The position numbers and the translations under genes were made by a program. The notes beneath the pieces are model-generated. The model was not told the DNA's origin, made no database searches, and saw nothing but the letters and a program-made list of their open reading frames with translations. This document shows positions 1-11,273 of a stretch of 64,000 nt of DNA, in pieces. Where the stretch lies: assembly GCA_033296885.1 (NCBI GenBank), contig MU863928.1, positions 124,001-188,000 of the forward strand, written 5' to 3'. Source of the DNA: Triangularia verruculosa (lineage: Eukaryota > Ascomycota > Sordariomycetes > Sordariales > Podosporaceae). The first letter of the stretch is position 1. Each line of letters starts with the position of its first letter.

Positions 1-559
1 GAATGGCCATATTGATGCTAACTCTGTCTCCTCCTCAGTTTGACCGTCTTTCCGTAAAGAAGTAGAAATGATGAATCTGGCAGACGCGCCAGAGCTGAGG
101 ACTAAAAAGAAAAGAAGCAGCTGATGACGATGGTCTAGGAAATGCGATGGCGCGCGCGGGAAGCCGAGGTTCATGCCGGCCCGTGCCCCTGTCCTCTCAG
201 TGGACTGCCGCACTGGGTGCTGCTGCCCCGGATTTGAATGGCCGGTGTCACGTGTCACTTGCTAAGCACTTGGAGAAGGACCTTGACGGTGGGGCGACCA
301 ATGAATGCCCCGCCTGCATGTTTGTTTACCACAGCAACCAAGTCCTTCCAGCAAAGTATCTCGCCAGCTGTCGCAACGTCCAAGTCGCCGCCGTTGCCTA
401 ACAAATATTTCAGGATATTCGACTTATCTACTGTTCGCGCACATCACCTGCGCCAGGCCATCATCTCGACGTTTTGCGGTGTACTTGGCGACTGTACAAA
501 ATAAGAGGAGGGGTGTGACAGGGGACCAGGCCTTAGTGTAATTTTTCGACATCACCACC
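1..559. other. Upstream region of NDC80, no gene seen
   Basis: I see no supported gene in this stretch; the small open frames overlap each other and resemble nothing known. It should contain the NDC80 promoter and leader. A CACGTG core (about 249-254) lies inside a near-palindromic TCACGTG context, the type of site bound by bHLH factors, but that is a motif match only. Confidence 0.5.
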
Positions 560-2825
560 ATGTCGAGCCGGCGACCGCGAGAGACCCTTGGAGGTCTCAA
601 CCTCAACTCCAACATCCCACAGCCGCCATCAGCCATGAAGCGGCAGAGCCACATCGGTAGCATCGGAGGACCTGCCAGCCATGCGCGCTCCATGTCTGGC
701 TCGCGCCACTCGCTGGCCCTGCAGCGCCCAAGCCAGCCCATGTTCCAGCGGTCGTCGTCAGGAGCCAATCTCGCCGACATTGGTCTCTCGTCCGTCAAGC
801 GCGCGTCCGTATCAGCTTACAACTCGAACAGCGGCAACACGACCTCGCTGAAGCCTTCGTATCATACACCAGGACCTTCGAGCAGTCAGGACAATGACCG
901 TCGCAGCAGCGTTTACCGCGCGCGCCCCTCAGGAATTGGCGGGCCCAGCAGTGGGATGGGAATGCCCATGGGTGGACATCAGAGCTTTTTCCAGCAAGCA
1001 CCCCAAGCAGCAGGCGTACCGCGCGACCCACGACCGCTGAAAGACCGATCATACCAAGGGCGACTCGGGCAAGAACTTCTTGAATACCTGGCGCAGAACA
1101 ACTTTGAGATGGAGATGAGCCACAAGCTGTCGGACAATTTTATCAAGTCGCCGACACAGAAGGATTTTAACTTTATGTTTCAATGGCTCTACAAGCGCAT
1201 CGATCCCAGCTACCGCTTTCAGAAGAACATCGACCAGGAGGTACCACCGCTACTCAAGCAGTTACGATATCCTTACGAGAAGAGCATCACCAAATCACAG
1301 ATTGCCGCGGTGGGAGGACAGAACTGGAGCACATTTTTGGGACTTTTGCACTGGATGATGCAGCTCGCCCAAATGCTCGAGCGCTATGCCCACAACCAAT
1401 ACGACGAAGCCTGCCTCGAAGCAGGCGTCGATGTCACAGGCGATACCATTATCTTCAACTTTTTAACGCGAGCATACCAGAACTGGCTTAACATGGACGA
1501 TGACGCGGGAGATGAGGATGTGGAAGCGGCCCTGGCACCGCATATCGAGCGAATGGCGGCTGAGTTTCAGGAAGGCAATGCCAAGTACTATCATGAGCTC
1601 GAGATGCTAGAAACGGAGCACGCCAGACTACAGAAGGAAATTGAGGAGCTGGAGAAGTCTACTCCGGACCCGGCTGTTTTGGACAACCACTTCAAGATTA
1701 TGCAGGAGGACAGGGCCAAATTTGAGGAGTACAACACGTTAGTATCAGAAAAGTCCAACCGATACGAGGCCAAGAACCAGATTCTGCAGCAAGAACTCGA
1801 CAAGCTGGTTGATGAGGTCAAGGAGGCGGAGGAGGAGCGACGGAGGCTGCAGAGGGCGGTAGATGACCAAGGAATCAGCATGCAGGATATCGACCGCATG
1901 ACTGCCGAGCGAGAACGTCTACAGAGGAGCATAGAGTCAGCTAATCAGCGGTTGGAAGACGTCAAGCGCAGGGTCTTGGACAGAGAACTAGAAGCCAGTC
2001 GGCGATTGGAGGAGCTGGAAAGAGCAGTGGACACGTACAACACGGTCGCCTACCAAATAGGTCTCATTCCCTCGACTGCCATCAACGCCAAGGGCAAGGA
2101 CTACGAGCTCCAAGTCACGGTCAACGACGGCCCATCGAATTTCTCGTCTTCTTTGGGTCCAACGTCATCATCAGAGGGCGGCGACAGGTTACTGGCCGAC
2201 TCGACGACGGGGTATCAACCGGCACACATCCTGAACCTGGACCTGCGCGGGGAGGTTAAGAACAGCTTCCTGGTGCTCCGGAAGGAGGTGTCGGAGCGGA
2301 GGAAGCAGGCGCTGGACATGATGATGGAGGATCATGATTTGTTAGACAGGGCGGCGGAGGCGATTGAGGACAAGAGGAACGAGGTGGAGGCGCTGCAGCA
2401 CAGGGTGAGGGCAGCGGAGGAGGAGTACGAGAAGACGAAGGAGAAGACGAGCGCGCAGAAGATGGCGAGCGATGCGCAGCTTGAGAAGATGGAGATGGAG
2501 CTGGCCAAGATGAGGGCGCAGCTGAGTGAGAGTGTGCAGCTGATGGAGCAGAGGGAGATGAATACGAATATTGAGTATGTTTTTATTATGATTATCACTG
2601 GAAAGGGGCTAACGAGATGATAGGTATGAGCAGTTGACACTGCGGGCCAATGCGCTGAGGGAGGAGCTGCACACGGAGACGATGCGGATGCTGAACGATG
2701 TCATCAAGTTCAAGATGCACGTGCAGAAGAACCTGGAGGAGTACGAGAGCTTTGTGGCGGACGAGCTGGAGAAGGAGTTGGGGAGTGATGAGATGAGAGA
2801 TGATACCCAGGCTATTGATATGTAG
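560..2825 (+). CDS. NDC80: Kinetochore protein NDC80/HEC1
   Basis: This is the microtubule-binding subunit of the outer-kinetochore Ndc80 complex, which acts with Nuf2, Spc24 and Spc25 in chromosome segregation. The gene has two exons, 560-2574 and 2624-2825, and encodes 738 residues. The intron (2575-2623) has a GTATGT donor, a CTAACG-like branch site and a TAG acceptor, and restores the frame as NTNIE-YEQLT. Residues 1-150 are a basic, Ser/Pro-rich tail, the usual site of Aurora B control. About 155-295 is the calponin-homology domain, including the conserved run from DPRPLKDRSYQ to FMFQWLYKRIDP. From about 310 the protein is mostly Glu/Lys/Arg-rich coiled coil, with a break near 500-570. 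Without the splice the frame stops at 2620 and loses the last 67 residues. The length fits filamentous fungal orthologues. Identification is firm. Confidence 0.97.
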
Positions 2826-3222
2826 TCTTGTTGTTTTTTGTTGGTTTTGTTTGGTATATATTATGATGGGATAGGATGGGAAACTTGGATGACGGGTAGC
2901 CAGGCGTATAGAGTTTTTTTTCTTTTTATACTCGGGAATACCAAAATCTACCTTCTTCGTTTCCTTATATTGTGAACCTTGACGGCTACAGTTGTTGCAG
3001 AGCCCCGCCATGCAAGGCACACACACGTTCAGTCTCACAAAAGGTCTTGGCGGTTTTGTTCATTCAACCCCACCATAGGTATTATACCTACCTGAGCTAT
3101 CTACCTACCTCTCACTCACCAACACCAAACTCACTCACATCAACCACTTACACCTCCCTCTCATTATTTCTCCTTTCACCACCCCCATCTCACAATCAAC
3201 CACCCTCGTTCAGTCCATCAGA
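2826..3222. other. NDC80-VPS25 spacer with pyrimidine-rich leader
   Basis: No gene seen. The first half is T-rich and should hold the NDC80 3' end. From about 3080 to 3222 the plus strand becomes strongly C/T-rich, as expected of a fungal core promoter and leader for the following gene. Confidence 0.5.
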
Positions 3223-3902
3223 ATGCCAACCCCCCCAACCCCACCATTCCCCTTCCCAAAAGAATACTCCTTCCCCCCCTTTTTTACTCCTCAAATCAAC
3301 CTCGCCACCCGCCACGCCCAACTGACAAAGTGGTCGTCTCTGATACTGTCATACTGCCGGCACCACGCAATCTACCGTCTCTCCCTCAGCGACACGACGA
3401 CCTCCCCTTCATCACCTGCCTATCCCTTGTTCAACAACGATAGCATCAACCGCCGGCTTTCACTATCTTATATCAAAGAAATAATAGATTTTATGAGAAG
3501 AGATGGTCGTGCGGAGTGGGTATCAGGGTCAGGGTCAGGGGAGCAGCAACAAGGGGATTTGGTCTGGGTGTACTGGCGGACGCCGGAGGAGTGGGCGGGG
3601 CTGGTGGAAAAGTGGGTGGAGGAGACGGGGAATAAGGGGCAGGTGATGACTGTTTATGAGCTGGTTGAGGGGGAGGGGAGTAGAGGGAGTGGTGAGTACC
3701 GTCTTTTTTCTTTTTTTTTTTTTTTTTTTAATACAATGGTTTCGGTGGGGGAGGGGAGAAGAAGAAGAAAAGTTGCTGACGAAATATAGAGTTCTGGGGG
3801 TTGGATCAGGAGTTGATGGTTAAGGCGGTGCAAGTGCTGGTGAAGAAAGGCAAGGCGCAGACGATGGGGGGGGAGGAGAATTTGGGGGTTAAGTTTTTTT
3901 GA
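3223..3902 (+). CDS. VPS25: ESCRT-II subunit VPS25
   Basis: Vps25 is the small subunit, present in two copies, of endosomal ESCRT-II; it binds the Vps22/Vps36 core and recruits Vps20 for multivesicular-body sorting. The two exons are 3223-3691 and 3790-3902, giving 193 residues. The intron (3692-3789) has a GTGAGT donor and TAG acceptor and contains a run of 19 T (3711-3729). The N-terminal PPFFTPQINLATRHAQL signature and the following LTKWSSLILSYCRHHAIYRL are typical of the first winged-helix domain; the second runs from about residue 115 to the C-terminal VKFF. The usual size is about 175-200 residues. The linker contains a short GSGSGE repeat (about 3522-3545). NDC80 is upstream on the same strand, and the next gene is convergent. 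Confidence 0.93.
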
Positions 3903-4320
3903 TGGGGGGAGTGAGAGGGGAGGGGAGGGGGATGGTGGGAGGGGTGGGATTGTTTTTGGAGCCGTGTAAATTATAATGATGTTTGTTGAATGGGGGTTGG
4001 AAGATCTGTATGTTGTGATGATGGGCGTATGGACTTTCTTCTTGAAAGGCCTATAAATGAGATTAAGTGGCCTGGGGGCTACCTTGGGAGGTCATTCGTG
4101 TGCGAAGTAATCGGGCGTGAGAAGAATAGTTCAAAAATTCCCAGGCATATATACTAGGGCATGGAAACTCATTTCGCGAGCCTATATCAATCATGGCAAA
4201 CACGCGCCATACCGTCATCCGCTAATAGTCACTTCCACTGTAATCAAAAAAACGCAGAAAAGACTCGGCTCCATTCAATCATCTTTCCCACTAACCCCCT
4301 CCTCTTCTTACTGCCTCTGC
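3903..4320. other. Convergent spacer VPS25/EFM7
   Basis: No gene seen. It lies between the two 3' ends. The plus strand is G-rich up to about 4010 and C-rich from about 4260, so composition changes sign across the spacer. Confidence 0.5.
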
Positions 4321-5202
4321 CTACCGCACCCACTCCCCCTCAGGCCAACTAACAACCCACCCCGTCACCGTCTTCAAAACCTCCTCATCCCCCGGATCCT
4401 CCTCAAACAACTTCCTCTCCATCCTCCTCTCCAAAACCTTCTCCACCACCAACCCCTTGGCTTCACACAGCTCAAAAAACCTCAAATCCTTCTCCCTCAG
4501 CCACGGCCGATAACTGCAAAACACCACATACGCCTTACTCTCTCTCGTTTTCTTGAGACACTCCTTTATGGTTTTGATCATATTCCCGTGCTCCGAGTGT
4601 CTGAACAGCAAGTCCGCCAGAATCAACACATCAAATCCCTGGGGTTCTTGCTCAGTAGGGGATGACGTGGGTGGAGGGAGGTGCCGCAAAAGAGTGGACG
4701 GATCACCACCCCAGACGAACCCGTCGGCAACAATGTTGAGGGGGGAGGTATCGTCGTGCCGCGGGAGGAGGTGGCAGCCGTCAATGTTCTTCCGGATGGT
4801 GGCGATGAGGTCCGGGTCGGGGAAGTCGGTGCACACGACTAGTTTGGCGTTGAGCATGGAGGCTACTAGAGACGGCAGCCCCGCGCCGGCGCCGAGCTCG
4901 CAGACTGTGCGCCCCGCAACGGTGGTGGCGGGGGAGGACTCGAAGAGTTGGGAGACGACTCTGGAGCCGTTCCTGTTTTCATGTTAGATATGCATCTTGA
5001 CTGGTCAGGCATGAGAGGGGAAATACCATAAATGGTGAGCTTCAAGCGGGGAATGTCCCACGAGGTGAAGGGTAATTACATCCCCAGAGGCAGTCGTGTA
5101 AGTCTCTGTTGTCGGTGGAGGAGAAGGCGGGTAGTAACCCGCGGGCTCGGCAAAAAGCCCAAAATCACCTCCTTCCTCGCTGTCGGAGTCGTGGGTCGAC
5201 AT
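4321..5202 (-). CDS. EFM7: EFM7/NNT1-like protein methyltransferase
   Basis: This is a seven-beta-strand SAM-dependent methyltransferase of the Nnt1/Efm7 family, which in yeast methylates the N terminus and adjacent lysine of translation factor eEF1A; that substrate is inferred here from homology. The exons are 5202-5027 and 4972-4321, giving 275 residues. The intron (4973-5026) joins HHLW to NGSRVV. The N-terminal GLFAEPAGYYP and the LVGHSPLEAHHLWNG segment are family hallmarks, and CELGAGAGLPSL is the SAM-binding motif I. FDVLILADLLFRHSEH contains the post-motif region of the fold. Start: the ATG at 5202 precedes the conserved acidic N terminus. The older name, nicotinamide methyltransferase, is now doubted for this family. 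Confidence 0.9.
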
Positions 5203-5772
5203 TTTCTAAGTCGTTATCCTGGTGGTGAAAAAAAGTGGTGATAATAATTTTTGGTGTTGAGGGGTAATTAAGTTTTTGATGGAGGGGTAAATTCTCTGTC
5301 TCTCACAAAACCTGAGTAATTGACCGAAACAAAACAATTTGCGAGTGAGCGGCTCAAAATAAAGATGAAAGCCACTGGTGAGATGAAATTTACTCTCAAA
5401 AGTTAAAAAACAGGTAGAAACTCCAATTTTGTCAGAAAAGCTCAATTGAGCGTAAAAATTATGGATCTTGTGGTACCCAAAACCCGGCAAAAACATCATG
5501 TGACCACCCTTGTTGTCACCACCCATTGTGCCACCAATGTAGCTGTTCTTGTAAGGGAACAGATTAAATATGCTGAAATTAAACATGTTGCCTCCCAGGA
5601 AAAAACACCAGTACCAGTTGCACTGCTCGTGTGATCCCGCGCACGATATGCTGTGCTTGTAACCCTGACCAGTCGAGTCCAACCGTTGCCCCAACGCCGA
5701 AACATCCAAAAAAACACAAATTGGTATCGTTATTCATCCCTTGTCCAAGTATCACTTTTTTGTCGTTCTGCC
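5203..5772. other. EFM7 promoter and 3' flank of the next gene
   Basis: No gene seen. The stretch is A/T-richer than its neighbours, about 5240-5480, and should contain the EFM7 promoter and the terminator of the minus-strand membrane-protein gene. Open frames here are short, mutually overlapping and show no codon bias. Confidence 0.4.
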
Positions 5773-6975
5773 TCAACCCCCTATGCTGGTTCGTCTGTTG
5801 CCTGGCTCATATGGTGGCAACATGGGCGCTGATGGTCTCATCCCGTCGGATACCAGCGCATGGTCCATATCAGATGTGGTCGTCATCTGATCCTCCTCGA
5901 GCAAGCTGGGCATTCGGCGATGGCCGTGTGGGTGGTGACCATGTGGGTGTGGGTAGTGTTGTTGATGTGGAGGATTGTCCCTCGGTGGTGGTTGTCGGTG
6001 TTGGTGTCTGATTCCATCCGATACCAAAGCCGCCTCCGCACTGTCACTGTCTTCGTCGAGAGAGACTCGAGTCAAACTACCCGGTCCCGAACGTCGAGGA
6101 GACGTCGGTCCTCCGGTCCCTACCGGTCGCCGTGGAATCGCCACTGTATGGGCTCGTGATGGGACTGCCGAGTAAGCTGGACGCGACGTCGAGGCTGTAG
6201 TGGTGCTCCGGAGAGAAGCGGTGCGTGATACGATGCCCTCGCTCGGCGGTGCTGCTGGTGGCAGGTTGACTCTTGCTGTGCTAGAGATGGGCGATGGCTG
6301 CTCGAGATCCTTGATTGCTTTGAGGTTCACCTCCTCATCCTCCCCCAAATTCCCGATTCTGATATACTTCATCTCGAAAATGCGTATGACGCCGAGTACG
6401 ATGCTCGCAATGAACAAGAACACCAAGGCGATTGAGAACCAAAAGAATGCCCGCTCCTGAGGGCAAAACCTATCCAACATGCCCGGTTCCGTACCGGGGC
6501 TCTCGTCACTGAAACGGATGGTCGAGAAATCGTACAAGTATTCGGGCGGTTGGGTGTCCTCGGGGCGGTAGTCTGATCTCACGAGACCGACACAGTTGAC
6601 GGGAAGATTGGACCTGGCAAGCAGATAGATGATGAGGAGTAACATGCCGCAGATGGCCAGGTCGAAAACCACAAAAGCAACAAGTCCTGGCATGGTCACA
6701 AAGCGCCAGCCAAAATGCTGAACAAAAATGGCGACGGTGATATACACAGTAACGAGACTGATCTGACATGATGTCAACCTCTAGTCTGTGTATGACAGAA
6801 AGGGTAGGGAGAAACATACCAGCAGCTCAAGGATAGCCAGGTGGTTTGTCATACCGAGCTTCCTGACATGAATCCATATTGTTGTGACGCCATGTAGAGC
6901 GGTGGAAGCGAAAGCAGCAACTAGCTGCAGTGTCCGGGCGGTGAAGAGCCATCTTGAAGGCGAGTCCCAGCCCAT
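5773..6975 (-). CDS. Four-TM (MARVEL-like) membrane protein with LVSDG/PY tail
   Basis: This is a predicted integral membrane protein of 381 residues. The exons are 6975-6820 and 6762-5773, and the intron (6763-6819) has a GTATGT donor. Four hydrophobic helices lie at about 15-37, 46-68, 76-101 and 158-181, the topology of fungal MARVEL-type proteins. A soluble loop between helices 3 and 4 contains PPEY (124-127). The 200-residue cytosolic-type tail is Ser/Pro/His-rich, has the motif LVSDG twice (298-302 and 355-359) and LPPY at 367-370. PPxY-type motifs commonly bind WW domains of Rsp5 ubiquitin ligases; that role is inferred. The next gene is divergent, has the same topology and carries the same LVSDG motif. 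The start was chosen at MGWDSP, which sits directly before the first amphipathic segment; a longer frame to 7002 is also open. Function unknown. Confidence 0.75.
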
Positions 6976-7690
6976 GATTGCTTCACAGCTGAGCTTCCGC
7001 AAAAGAACAGCGCAATGCGAAAGGAATCAGACAAAAGGAGAAACAAGAAACAAAAGAACTTGGTCATCCCACGTGGATGGCCAGAGCTGAGAAAAAAGCG
7101 AGGGGCTGTGTACCCTGGCATCTCTACCCTTTTCGGGAGGACGGCTACCAGAGAGGTTGGCGATGGGTTGGCAGTAGGGTTGTAGCTACGGCACTACGGC
7201 ACCAATGACAAGCACCACTTGTGCGGTGGAACACCGGTTGTTGACCTCCCACTCGGGAGAGAGAAGGTGTGTTTCAGGTCATGGTGTGGTTGTGATGATC
7301 ATTTTCGTCGCAAGGCTCCCTTTCAAGAGACAGCAGAGTCCTTGGGCCATCTTATTCTTCGTGATGTGAACAAGATGTTCTCCCCCACTTCGGCGACGCG
7401 TCATCCCAACACAGCCACACAGCCTCTCACTTGATGCCAAGCCTCTCGCTAATTGGCCATCCCCTGCTTGCTCCTTCTGAACCTCTCACTGTCCGCTGCA
7501 ATTCAGCTGCTGGCAACTGCTTGCTCCCTCTGAGGCTGCCTCTGTTGCTGCCTAGATCTAAACACTTTGCCTTTGCATTTGTCCGCGCGGCGGCCCCAAG
7601 GCGTTGATAATGGTCGCCATCCTCTACTTTCGCCTCTATTGCAGGAAGGAACAAGACCAGGACTCGACTTCTCTCCCGGCCACCAACGAA
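6976..7690. promoter_or_regulatory. Bidirectional promoter of the membrane-protein pair
   Basis: This is the 715-nt spacer between the two divergent four-helix protein genes. Short open frames here do not extend either gene convincingly. If the two genes are co-expressed, the shared signals should be here. I recognise no specific site. Confidence 0.5.
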
Positions 7691-8773
7691 ATGAGTGATA
7701 GCTCTCAGACCAGCGATGAGAAACGTGGCACACCATGCTGCAAGTCACGCCGGAACTGGCCATTGCTTTGGCTGACGGCCATCCGCACCTCTCAACTGGC
7801 CTACTTTGCCTATTTGCACGCCGTGATCTTTTTGTTTGACCAGACGGGCTACTACAATGGCATGTGGGCGTGGTATGCCGCCCCAGGGGACGAGGAAAGA
7901 TCAAAGGCTGGCATGCGCTGGGCGCGGGCATTGGTAGGCTTTTGGTTCTTGTGTGTTGTGTGTATCCAGACACTAACGTCTTATACAGAGTCTTCTGAAC
8001 CTGGTCTATATCCTGGTTACGTTTATCCTCAACCTGATGTTCCGCAACATTAACCCCAGAAAATGGCGTCTTTTTGGCATCCATACTCTCTTTGGTGACC
8101 TGGTCATGGCATGGTCCATGCTCCATGTCCTTAGAGTCTTGCACCCGTCTTATACCAACTATTGCTATGATGTCCCTCGGAAGTTTGGTAAGTATTATCC
8201 AAGTCATAGTAGCTACCTACCATACCTAATACTAATACCGCCCCAGACTACGAGAACCAGGGCGTCCTGACCTACCTCGGCAAGGGCCAGTTCAACGAGG
8301 AACGCTACCTCGCCTGTGCCCTCCTGGACTCTCTCTTCACTCTCGGTGCCATCCCTGCGCTCTCTCACATCGCCTCCATCATTGCCACCACCTGGCACAT
8401 CCGTCGTGCGAAGCGCATTGCCCAGCAACAGCAACAGCAAATCGAAGTCTACCCTAAGGAGTCCGACGTTGAGCAGGGCATCATCTCAACAGGCCAGTCC
8501 ACCGCTGCCGAGGCATCCCGCCCTCAATCACCAATCTCATCCAGGGGCCCATCACCTCCACCATCCTACCGCTCCCGGTCAGGATCAGGTGCCACGGAAG
8601 CTGGACGTCCCCCAAGTTATAGATCCGCGCCGTCATTCAGAGCCCGGTCGTCAATCGAGACAATGTCGTCGGTTGATCCTGAGGCGTATCTCGTGTCTGA
8701 CGGATGGAGGGCGCCGGAACACCCACCAACCTACTCGAGCAGGCCGTCCAGTCTGCGGGGTGGACAGGTCTAA
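7691..8773 (+). CDS. Four-TM membrane protein with three PY motifs and LVSDG tail
   Basis: This is a predicted membrane protein of 322 residues. The exons are 7691-7933, 7989-8187 and 8247-8773, and the introns (7934-7988, 8188-8246) have GTAGGC and GTAAGT donors. Hydrophobic helices lie at about 24-49, 80-99, 108-133 and 167-198. The tail (200-322) is Gln-rich then Ser/Pro/Arg-rich, with PPSY at 252-255 and 269-272, LVSDG at 296-300 and PPTY at 307-310. The PY motifs suggest Rsp5-type ubiquitin control, by inference. It resembles the divergent neighbour in topology and in the LVSDG motif followed by an aromatic or aliphatic residue and Arg. I chose the ATG at 7691, which has a purine at -3; the frame is open upstream to about 7604 but with a different, less protein-like composition. 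I do not recognise a named family. Confidence 0.75.
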
Positions 8774-9096
8774 TCGGTTCACTTTTGATCGTTGATTTCA
8801 CTCTTTTCTTTTGTTCAGCGGAAGCATAGGGGCTTTATATAGCGATTCGGTCAGGCGTTCATGGGGTCCCACTTTGGACAAACAACAACTCTTGCTATAA
8901 ACAGCAGCAGATCACAGCCTTTTCTGTGTGTATCATAATAACATTTTCATCCATAGTAGATTATGCGTATAATCAAGTTATCACATTACAAGTCTGCTGG
9001 CCTCTCTCCTCAGGATGAAATAACTTTCAAAGATGGCTAGTTCAATATCATCGCCCAACCCCCCCCCCTAGCTAGATAAATCCCCAATGTTTTTTT
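8774..9096. other. Convergent spacer
   Basis: No gene seen. It carries the 3' ends of the two flanking convergent genes and a short C run near 9060. Confidence 0.5.
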
Positions 9097-10164
9097 TTAC
9101 AAACCCCCAAACCTCTCCCTAACCAACCCCCTCAACCCCTCCATCACCTTTTCCTCCCGCTCTCTATACCCCCTAACCCTCTCCTCCCTCTCTTTCCGCC
9201 GCAGCATCTCCTCCTCCTCGCGCTTCCCCTGCCGTTGATTCTGCTTCTGCTCCCGTAGCCGTTTCACTCTCTGCAGTTCCTCCAGCGCGTCATCCCCGCC
9301 GCCCATTAAATCCCGCTCATTCACCTCCTCCATTGCCCCAGCGTCTTTTGCTTGGGAAAAAGATTTCAACTTGTCGGTGAGTTCCCTTTTTTTTTCAAGT
9401 TTTCGCTCGCGTGAGCCTGGGTCGGCCTTGGGGAGGAGGTCGTCTAGGAGTTCCTTGTGTTCCTTGCGGAAGATCTTCCTTTCGTGGCGGTGGACTTCCA
9501 GGGCATATTGCCGATCGGAGTCTAGCGTTTCGTTCCGGCCGAGGAGATCGTCGCGGGAGGGGATGAGGGGGCCGTGGAGGGAGGTGGTGGTTCTGGTTGT
9601 TCTGGTTTGGTTTGGGAGGACGGGGCCATACTCATCGTCGTCGTCGTCTACCTGGGGAATAGGAGGGGGATGTGGTGTAAATTCCAGGGGGGGATAAGAT
9701 GAGAGGGGGGAAAGTAATGGGGATGGGGGAGGCGGGAGGGAAGCGTGGGTGTACCACTCCGTCGACAACCCCCCCCTGTTCCACTTCCCGATGAAGCTCT
9801 TCCAGCGGCCTTTTACCTCTGTTTCTAGCAGGGAGGGCAGCTCGATGTTTTTGACGTGGCGGAGGTAGGATTGGAAGAGGGGGGTGTGGGAATGAAGTGA
9901 GGATTTTGATAAGGGGGCGCGGTTGAAGGGGATTTGGGGGGTCTGGGGTTGGTCGTTGTTGTCGTCGGCGGGTTGGGGACGGGATGGATGGTGGTGAGAA
10001 GGGCGGGAGGAAGGGTGGTGGTGATGGCGGCGGTGGGAGTGAGAGTCAGAGTGAGGGTGGCGGTGGTGACTCCTGTCCCTATCCCTCACACGCCTCCTTT
10101 CCCTCTCTTGTTCATCGTCCCGTCGTGGTGAGCGTGATCTTGATCTTGAGGGTAGGTCGCGCAT
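9097..10164 (-). CDS. Conserved RS/His-rich nuclear protein (UPF0653-like, tentative)
   Basis: This single-exon gene encodes 355 residues. The N-terminal 80 residues are rich in Arg, Ser and His, with SRSRSRSPRR typical of RS domains in splicing-associated proteins. A short conserved core follows around LLETEVKGRWKSFIGKWNRG. After a Pro-rich linker comes DEYGPVLP and a charged helical C-terminal half containing RHERKIFRKEHKELLDDLLP and PGSRERKLEKKRE, then a coiled-coil-like Glu/Arg stretch to the end. This layout fits the uncharacterised fungal UPF0653 group, some members of which are labelled helicase HEL117 in databases; there are no helicase motifs here. The frame is open to 10203, but the first ATG is at 10164. 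A nuclear, RNA-related role is inferred from composition only. Confidence 0.75.
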   Translation of the reverse strand: MRDLPSRSRSRSPRRDDEQERERRRVRDRDRSHHRHPHSDSHSHRRHHHHPSSRPSHHHPSRPQPADDNNDQPQTPQIPFNRAPLSKSSLHSHTPLFQSYLRHVKNIELPSLLETEVKGRWKSFIGKWNRGGLSTEWYTHASLPPPPSPLLSPLSSYPPLEFTPHPPPIPQVDDDDDEYGPVLPNQTRTTRTTTSLHGPLIPSRDDLLGRNETLDSDRQYALEVHRHERKIFRKEHKELLDDLLPKADPGSRERKLEKKRELTDKLKSFSQAKDAGAMEEVNERDLMGGGDDALEELQRVKRLREQKQNQRQGKREEEEMLRRKEREERVRGYREREEKVMEGLRGLVRERFGGL

Positions 10165-11273
10165 TGTGTTCTTCTTCGATATTATTTCGCTCCCCTTTGA
10201 CACTTTAAGTTTCCTCGATTGTATGTAGGAAACGAACGCTCAGGAAATATCCAGTTCTCTATTGTTTTATGTCTTGATGTCGGGTTGTCGAGTCTCATAT
10301 ACTGCCTCCTTCAACTCTCCTTCTTCACCGCGAGAAACTGTTAGCGCTCACTCCCACAGCACCCTGAAAATTCGTTAGCGCCCTCTCCTTCCGCCTCCAG
10401 CAGTGTGCTCCAGGCGCTGTTAGTGCATATCCCTCCCGTTTCTGCAGCACGGAAATGCCAAGACCTTGTGCAAAACGCTCCGTTCCGCCCTAAAACGCCA
10501 AGCCTCTCCGTTCGGCCCCCCGTCTTTTTGTCAAACGGTGCACAAGCCACCATTATCCTTATCTCCGATGGTTCTGAAACGGAGATCTCGCATATAACCA
10601 GCCAAAAACCATCGCCGCCATAACCACACCGTTCTCATCCGCGGTTGCAAAAGCAGAGGTTGGAGAAAGGAACTCAATAGAGCTATCTCGATATACTAAA
10701 TAAGTTTCACCAACAACACCTCAAGATGGGTTGAGCCCTTGGCCGAAACTTTGTGTACCAACCACGAGACTGAATCATGGAACTCCCCCATCCACCTCAA
10801 AGATTCTCACGCTGTTATCGGTCAAGTCATTCCAAGCCACACAGATAGATCGGTGTTGCGGGAACATCTGCAGACACTTGCCAAAACACAGCTGTCCATC
10901 CATTGCATATCGTGCATACTGCTAGCTATGTAACACAACCCCTATCAACCAAAACCAACTTCCTTCCATACCTAGCTACACACACAACCCAAAACACTGC
11001 GCTGTCCGCTGGGTATCAAATACTCCAATACCGCTGTGATAATTCCCCAGCCTCCTCCTCTGCCGCAAAATACATCTCAAAATCAAATATATCCTCTCCA
11101 ACTCACAAAAGATGATCCCCATGTGTATGTAGCCCAGGTGCCTTCCTTTTCCATCCCCAGTGTGAAATGTACCGAGAACCCATGGATACCTTGAAGTTGA
11201 TCACTGATCCAGAATTTCATCGCGGGAATAACAGAGTGAAAAAAAGCCAAACCCAAAAACCAAAGTGCATTGC
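10165..11273. other. 1.1 kb spacer, no gene seen
   Basis: It lies between the promoter of the RS-rich protein gene and the 3' end of the copper-fist gene. Open frames of 60-75 codons overlap in several frames without codon bias. No RNA gene or repeat is recognised. Confidence 0.45.

Noticed and set aside
4117..4665. 182-codon plus-strand frame
   Set aside because: It is antisense to EFM7, His/Pro/Leu-rich because of the C-rich strand, with no conserved feature.
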